Source: an uncultured Eubacteriales bacterium
GTDB taxonomy: Bacteria > Bacillota > Clostridia > Oscillospirales > Oscillospiraceae
NCBI GenBank assembly: GCA_900551355.1
Contig: URVR01000065.1
Coordinates: forward strand, 1-9,067
Length of the DNA: 9,067 bases
Reading direction: 5' to 3'
Made by a program: the position numbers and the translations under genes. The notes under the pieces are model-generated. The model did not search any database. It was not told the origin of the DNA and saw nothing but the letters and a program-made list of their open reading frames with translations. Positions 6,022 through 9,067 of this stretch are shown piece by piece (position 1 is the stretch's first letter; each line of letters starts with the position of its first letter).

Positions 6022-6702
6022 ATGGAGAACCATGTGCCCCAGCAGCTCACCGCCTACCTGACCGCCGCAGCGCTGGGAGCCGCCTCCGCCATGGTCTACG
6101 ACCTGCTGCGCACCGTGCGGCTCCGCCGCCGCCGGGACCGGCGGCTCACCGGCCTGCTGGACGTTCTGTACACCGCCGTGCTGGGCTTGCTGCTGCTGTG
6201 GTTCGCCCTGCGGATAGGGCAGGGGGAGCTGCGGCTGTATATGCTCACCGGCGTGGCGCTGGGCGCCCTGCTGTACAGCCTGACGCTGCCGTCGCTGCTG
6301 CGTCCCCTGTGGGATTTCTGGCTGGACGCGGCGGTGGCGCTGTGCCGTCTGCTGTGCCGCCCGGCGGTGCTGGCGGCGCGCTGGCTGAAAAAAGCCGCCG
6401 CTTTCCTGAAAAAACACTTTTCTTTTCGCCGCGTCTGCGCTACAATGGGGATAAGAAAGCGGCCCCGCCGGCCGCGGAAGGGAGCGGACAGCCATGGCGC
6501 AGAAAAAGACCCGCAAGAAAAAGTCCAACACCGTACTGCTGCTGGTGCTGGCCGTCCTCATCGTGGTGGTGGGCGTGCAGATCGTCAACGTCTACGGGCG
6601 CCTGCGGGACGTCCGGGCGCAGGAGGCGTCCCTGACCCAGCAGCTGCAGGAAAAGACCCAGGAGAACGAAGCGCTCCAGTCCGACCTGGACAAGAAGGAT
6701 GA
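6022..6702 (+). CDS. yabQ: Spore cortex membrane protein YabQ, with long run-on overlapping ftsB
   Basis: The open frame is 226 residues. The first 110 or so match the YabQ family: QQLTAYLTAAALGAASAMVYDLLR (first membrane helix), a basic loop RLRRRRDRR, then LLDVLYTAVLGLLLLWFAL and RLYMLTGVALGALLYSL as further helices. YabQ is a forespore-envelope membrane protein required for cortex formation in B. subtilis. After about residue 142 the sequence becomes Arg/Pro/Gly/Ala-rich and, from 6494, runs 209 bases out of frame over ftsB, so that tail is probably non-conserved. A TAA in another frame at 6452-6454 would end a protein of about 143 residues if one base were miscalled upstream. The start ATG 6022 lies one base after the yabP stop and has no clear Shine-Dalgarno, which suggests coupling to yabP translation. 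Family assignment is good; the C-terminal end is uncertain. Confidence 0.82.
   Translation: MENHVPQQLTAYLTAAALGAASAMVYDLLRTVRLRRRRDRRLTGLLDVLYTAVLGLLLLWFALRIGQGELRLYMLTGVALGALLYSLTLPSLLRPLWDFWLDAAVALCRLLCRPAVLAARWLKKAAAFLKKHFSFRRVCATMGIRKRPRRPRKGADSHGAEKDPQEKVQHRTAAGAGRPHRGGGRADRQRLRAPAGRPGAGGVPDPAAAGKDPGERSAPVRPGQEG
6418..6446 (+). promoter_or_regulatory. Possible sigma-A promoter for ftsB inside yabQ
   Basis: TACAAT at 6441-6446 is a near-consensus -10 lying 47 bases upstream of the ftsB start. The best -35 at 17-base spacing is TTTTCT (6418-6423), only 3 of 6. It sits in a locally T/A-richer patch of otherwise GC-rich yabQ. A vegetative promoter is expected here because division genes must be expressed when yabPQ are silent. 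The sequence support is moderate. Confidence 0.4.
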
Positions 6703-6787
6703 TCCCGACTTCATCAAGGCGCTGGCCCGCGACCTGCTGGGCCTGGCCGAGGAGGGCGAGCGCATCTTCTACGACGTCAACGACTGA
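6494..6787 (+). CDS. divIC: Septum formation initiator DivIC/FtsB family
   Basis: A 97-residue bitopic division protein. It has a basic cytoplasmic N-terminus (AQKKTRKKK), a single transmembrane helix at about 14-32 (NTVLLLVLAVLIVVVGVQI), a coiled coil at about 36-67 (RLRDVRAQEASL... to ENEALQSDL), and the conserved FtsB/DivIC end DPDFIKALARDLLGLAEEGERIFYDV. It forms a complex with DivIB/FtsQ and FtsL that activates septal peptidoglycan synthesis. The start is ATG 6494 with AAGGGAG at 6478-6484. Its position after yabQ matches B. subtilis divIC. The first 209 bases are overlapped by the yabQ open frame. A strong intrinsic terminator follows 17 bases after its stop, closing this gene block; the S1-domain gene yabR found next in B. 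subtilis is absent. Confidence 0.94.
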   Translation: MAQKKTRKKKSNTVLLLVLAVLIVVVGVQIVNVYGRLRDVRAQEASLTQQLQEKTQENEALQSDLDKKDDPDFIKALARDLLGLAEEGERIFYDVND

Positions 6788-6804
6788 CCCCCATATGTAC
6801 ACCG

Positions 6805-6834
6805 CGCCCCGCCGGAAGGCGGGGCGTTTCTGTT
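6805..6834 (+). terminator. Intrinsic terminator after ftsB
   Basis: A perfect 9-bp GC stem (6805-6813 with 6818-6826) with a GGAA tetraloop is followed by TTTCTGTT. It separates the division gene from the radical SAM unit. Its T-tract touches the -35 of the next promoter. Confidence 0.92.
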
Positions 6835-6861
6835 GCCATTTTTCCGCCCGTATGCTATACT
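6833..6861 (+). promoter_or_regulatory. Sigma-A promoter with extended -10 for the radical SAM gene
   Basis: TTGCCA (6833-6838), exactly 17 bases, then TATACT (6856-6861). TG at 6853-6854 in TGCTATACT forms an extended -10. The start codon at 6887 and its AAGGAGGA follow closely, giving a leader of about 20 bases. This is the best-formed vegetative promoter in the window. Confidence 0.85.
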
Positions 6862-6886
6862 GGCGGCAACGAAAGGAGGAACGCCT

Positions 6887-8272
6887 ATGCCTACGTTTCT
6901 GGAACAGCGCTACCGCAGGCAGCACCTGCGCTGCGTGCGGCACATCACGCTGGACCCCAAGGGCCGGGGCGCCGTCCGCATCCACATGATCCCGCCCCGG
7001 GAGGATGCGCCGTCCGCGCCGTTCCTGCTGCTGCTCAACGGCGACAAGCTGGTGCCGCTGAACCTGTCCTGGGCCATTCTGCTGGCCAACTTCATGGACC
7101 GGCTGGAGCCCTTTGCCGGTCTGGAGATCGGCGAGTCCGACTGGCGCGCCATGGCGGACGCCGCCGTGGCCGAGACACATAAGACCTATCCCTTCACGAA
7201 AAAGGCCGACCTGGCCGATGACCTGACCCTGATGCTCACCTCGCTGGTGGCCATCGCCCGGGGCCAGGAGCCGGAGGCGGAGGTGGGCGTCCTCTCACTG
7301 GGCGAGTACGCCTCCCAGATGACCGCACCCCACCGCATGGATCTGATGCTCAGCGCCATGCACCGCGACGGCGCGTGGCACTGCAACCAGAAATGCCTCC
7401 ACTGCTACGCCGCCGGCCAGTCTCTGGCCGATGCGCCGGAGCTGTCCACCCAGCAGTGGCTGGAGATCCTCCGCCGCCTGCGAAGCGCCAATATCCCGCA
7501 GGTCACGTTTACCGGCGGCGAGCCCACCCTCCGCGCCGATCTGGTGGAGCTGGTGGACGCGGCCCAGTGGTTCGTCACCCGCCTGAATACCAACGGCCAG
7601 CTCCTGACCCCGGCGCTGTGCGCCAAGCTGTACGATGCCAGCCTCGACAGCGTGCAGGTCACGCTGTACAGCGCCGACCCCGCCGTCCACAACGCGCTGG
7701 TGGGCGCCGACGGCTTTGAAAAAACGGTGCAGGGCATCCGGAACGCCGTGGCCGCCGGCCTCATCGTCTCGGTGAACACGCCGCTGTGCAGCCTGAATAC
7801 CGACTACGCCGCCACCCTGCGCTTTGCCGCCTCGCTGGGCGTGCGCTACGCCACCTGCTCCGGCCTTATCCCCTCTGGCAGTGCGCAGGCTGCGGAGAGC
7901 CGCGCCACCCGCCTGACGGAGCAGGAGCTGACGGACGTGCTGCGCGCCGCCGTCCCCGTGGTGGAGGAGCTGGGCGTGGAGCTGGACTTCACCAGCCCCG
8001 GCTGGCTGCCGGAGGAGACTCTCCGTTCCCTGGGTCTTCACCTGATCCCCAGCTGCGGCGCCTGTCTTTCCAACATGGCCATCGCCCCGGACGGCAGCGT
8101 CATCCCCTGTCAGAGCTGGCTCAGCGCCCCGCCGCTGGGCAATATGCGCACCGACGACTGGCGCACCATCTGGAACGGCGAGCGCTGCGCCGTCATCCGG
8201 GCGGAGAGCGCGAAAATGGATCACATCTGCCAGCTGCGCACCGGCAACAGGGAGGAGGCCGCCACATGCTGA
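6887..8272 (+). CDS. Radical SAM/SPASM protein with PqqD-like N-terminal region
   Basis: A 461-residue enzyme. The radical SAM cluster motif is C166-N-Q-K-C170-L-H-C173, and TFTGGEPTLR with G210-G211-E212-P213 is the SAM-binding strand. The C-terminal SPASM-like region has C390xxC393, then APDGSVIPC408 and LGNMRTDDWRTIWNG, ending with Cys434, Cys448 and Cys461. It is Cys-poor compared with full SPASM domains, so it may bind one auxiliary cluster. Residues about 30-130 (PFLLLLNGDKLVPLNLSWAILL..., then TYPFTKKADLADDLTLMLTSL) resemble the PqqD-like peptide-binding fold of RiPP maturases (inference). The frame is open to 6833, but ATG 6887 with AAGGAGGA at 6873-6880 is clearly right. It overlaps the next gene by ATGCTGA, so the two are translated as a unit. 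A peptide or protein modification role is likely; the substrate is not known. Confidence 0.88.
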   Translation: MPTFLEQRYRRQHLRCVRHITLDPKGRGAVRIHMIPPREDAPSAPFLLLLNGDKLVPLNLSWAILLANFMDRLEPFAGLEIGESDWRAMADAAVAETHKTYPFTKKADLADDLTLMLTSLVAIARGQEPEAEVGVLSLGEYASQMTAPHRMDLMLSAMHRDGAWHCNQKCLHCYAAGQSLADAPELSTQQWLEILRRLRSANIPQVTFTGGEPTLRADLVELVDAAQWFVTRLNTNGQLLTPALCAKLYDASLDSVQVTLYSADPAVHNALVGADGFEKTVQGIRNAVAAGLIVSVNTPLCSLNTDYAATLRFAASLGVRYATCSGLIPSGSAQAAESRATRLTEQELTDVLRAAVPVVEELGVELDFTSPGWLPEETLRSLGLHLIPSCGACLSNMAIAPDGSVIPCQSWLSAPPLGNMRTDDWRTIWNGERCAVIRAESAKMDHICQLRTGNREEAATC

Positions 8273-9023
8273 AGAAACTGCATATCCTGCTGCTGACGGT
8301 GCTGGCGGCGCTGTGCTGCACCGTCACCGCCTGGGCGGACTACGACTATATCGACCGCTACGACGTGGACGTGCTGCCCAACACCGACGACGGCAGCCTG
8401 ACCATCACCGTCTCCCTGACGTGGACGGCGCTGGAGGAGCTGCCCTACGGGCAGGAGCTGAAGATCGGCGTGCCCAACGGCTCCATCCGGGAGGAGACGA
8501 CCCTCACCGACAATATCGAGCGCCTGTCCTTCGACAACAGCTACATGTACGTCTATCTGGACCGCGCCTACGACCAGGGCGAGACGTTTACCTTCTCCTA
8601 CCGCTGGGTGCAGGAGTACATGTACACGCTGGACGGCGGCACGGTGCTCTACGATTACACCCCCGGATGGTTCGACGAGGCGAAGATGGGGGCCATGACC
8701 CTGACGTGGCACGACCCCGCCGGTCTCACCGGCGACTTCACCGAGGGGACAGTTTCCGGCGCGGACAGTGTGACGGTGGCGGATGGACTGACCATCACCG
8801 CCTCCGACCTGGACTACGGCTACCGGATGAACGTCCGGGTGCGCTACACCGACTGGCCCACCGTGCTGTCCCCGGAGAACAGCATCGGCAGCCAGCCCGA
8901 CAATGACTATGACGGCTATTACGACGACGATCTGGATCTGGAGGCGCTTTTCGGTGGTCTGGTGATCCTGTTCATCGTCATCTGCATCGTGGTGGTGGTG
9001 TGCAGCCGGGGCGACGGCTATGC
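8266..9023 (+). CDS. Exported membrane-anchored protein, DUF2207-like, 3'-truncated by adapter
   Basis: 252 complete codons, open to the contig end. Residues 1-24 form a signal peptide (MLKKLHILLL core, likely cleavage AWA|D). It is followed by DYIDRYDVDVLPNTDDGSLTI, which resembles the start of DUF2207-type extracellular domains (Y-x-V-D-V... DGSL). A beta-rich ectodomain of about 185 residues follows, rich in Tyr, Asp and Thr. Then come an acidic Asp/Tyr stretch (212-226, DNDYDGYYDDD) and a transmembrane helix at about 229-246 (LFGGLVILFIVICIVVVV), with CSRGDGY just inside before the adapter. The ectodomain contains no Cys. GGAGGAGG (8251-8258) lies seven bases before the ATG, inside the upstream gene, and the genes overlap by seven bases. 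A cytoplasmic tail of unknown length is missing. A competing frame at 8313-8906 is a GC-driven shadow. Function unknown; DUF2207 resemblance is from memory. Confidence 0.85.
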
Positions 9024-9067
9024 CTGTCTCTTATACACATCTCCGAGCCCACGAGACGTAGAGGAAT
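9024..9067 (+). other. Nextera Read 2 adapter with i7 index (library artefact)
   Basis: Not genomic. Bases 9024-9042 are CTGTCTCTTATACACATCT, the reverse complement of the mosaic end at 29-47. Bases 9043-9057 (CCGAGCCCACGAGAC) are the Nextera Read 2 tail. Bases 9058-9065 (GTAGAGGA) occupy the i7 index position (N712 from memory), and the final AT begins the P7 part. The first adapter base (C at 9024) could also be genomic, since it completes a GCC codon. Confidence 0.98.

Noticed and set aside
8313..8906. 197-codon + frame in the last kilobase
   Set aside because: Arg/Gly/His-rich with no features. The frame starting at 8266 has RBS, signal peptide, membrane helix and coupling to the upstream gene.
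48..9023. tRNA, rRNA, CRISPR array, insertion sequence or prophage genes
   Set aside because: None seen. The region is continuous chromosomal-type coding sequence with short gaps.
29..9042. Perfect 19-bp inverted repeats at both ends (29-47 and 9024-9042), as in a composite transposon
   Set aside because: They are the engineered Tn5 mosaic end used in Nextera kits, flanked by primer tails and index bases. There is no transposase gene and no target duplication next to the insert.

Overview
The genomic part of this window runs from 48 to 9023. Bases 1-47 and 9024-9067 are Illumina Nextera (Tn5 tagmentation) adapter sequence with index bases, so neither end is a natural boundary, and the first and last genes are cut by library artefacts. 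The DNA is GC-rich. It encodes endospore-former genes (YabP, YabQ, a SpoVB-type flippase), HemZ, and a HU/RqcP/DivIC set. That points to a high-GC, spore-forming clostridial Firmicute, most likely a gut member of the Oscillospiraceae type (inferred from gene content and composition; no search was run).

All genes are on the + strand and tightly packed; no gene-free stretch exceeds 100 bases. Left block (48-4157): the 3' part of dtd (D-aminoacyl-tRNA deacylase), an MBL-fold hydrolase, hemZ (radical SAM, overlapping the MBL gene by ATGA), and a multi-pass MurJ/SpoVB-type flippase. Middle block (4206-6787): mazG, hup, rqcP (yabO), yabP, yabQ and ftsB/divIC. This follows the B. subtilis order yabM-yabN-yabO-yabP-yabQ-divIC, with hup inserted after mazG. 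The block mixes housekeeping genes (nucleotide sanitation, nucleoid protein, ribosome rescue, division) with sporulation genes. A strong hairpin terminator follows hup. A second hairpin sits between rqcP and yabP, overlaps a sigma-E-like promoter, and buries the yabP ribosome binding site. An intrinsic terminator follows ftsB.

Right block (6887-9023): directly after that terminator, a good extended -10 promoter drives a radical SAM/SPASM protein with a PqqD-like N-terminal region. Its stop codon overlaps the start of an exported, membrane-anchored protein resembling the DUF2207 family, which is cut by the adapter just after its transmembrane segment. This two-gene unit is the least understood part of the window: it could be a modifying enzyme paired with a surface protein substrate.

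The most useful observations are the yabP regulatory overlap, the radical SAM/exported protein pair, and the adapter ends, which would mislead anyone reading them as transposon ends or as coding sequence.
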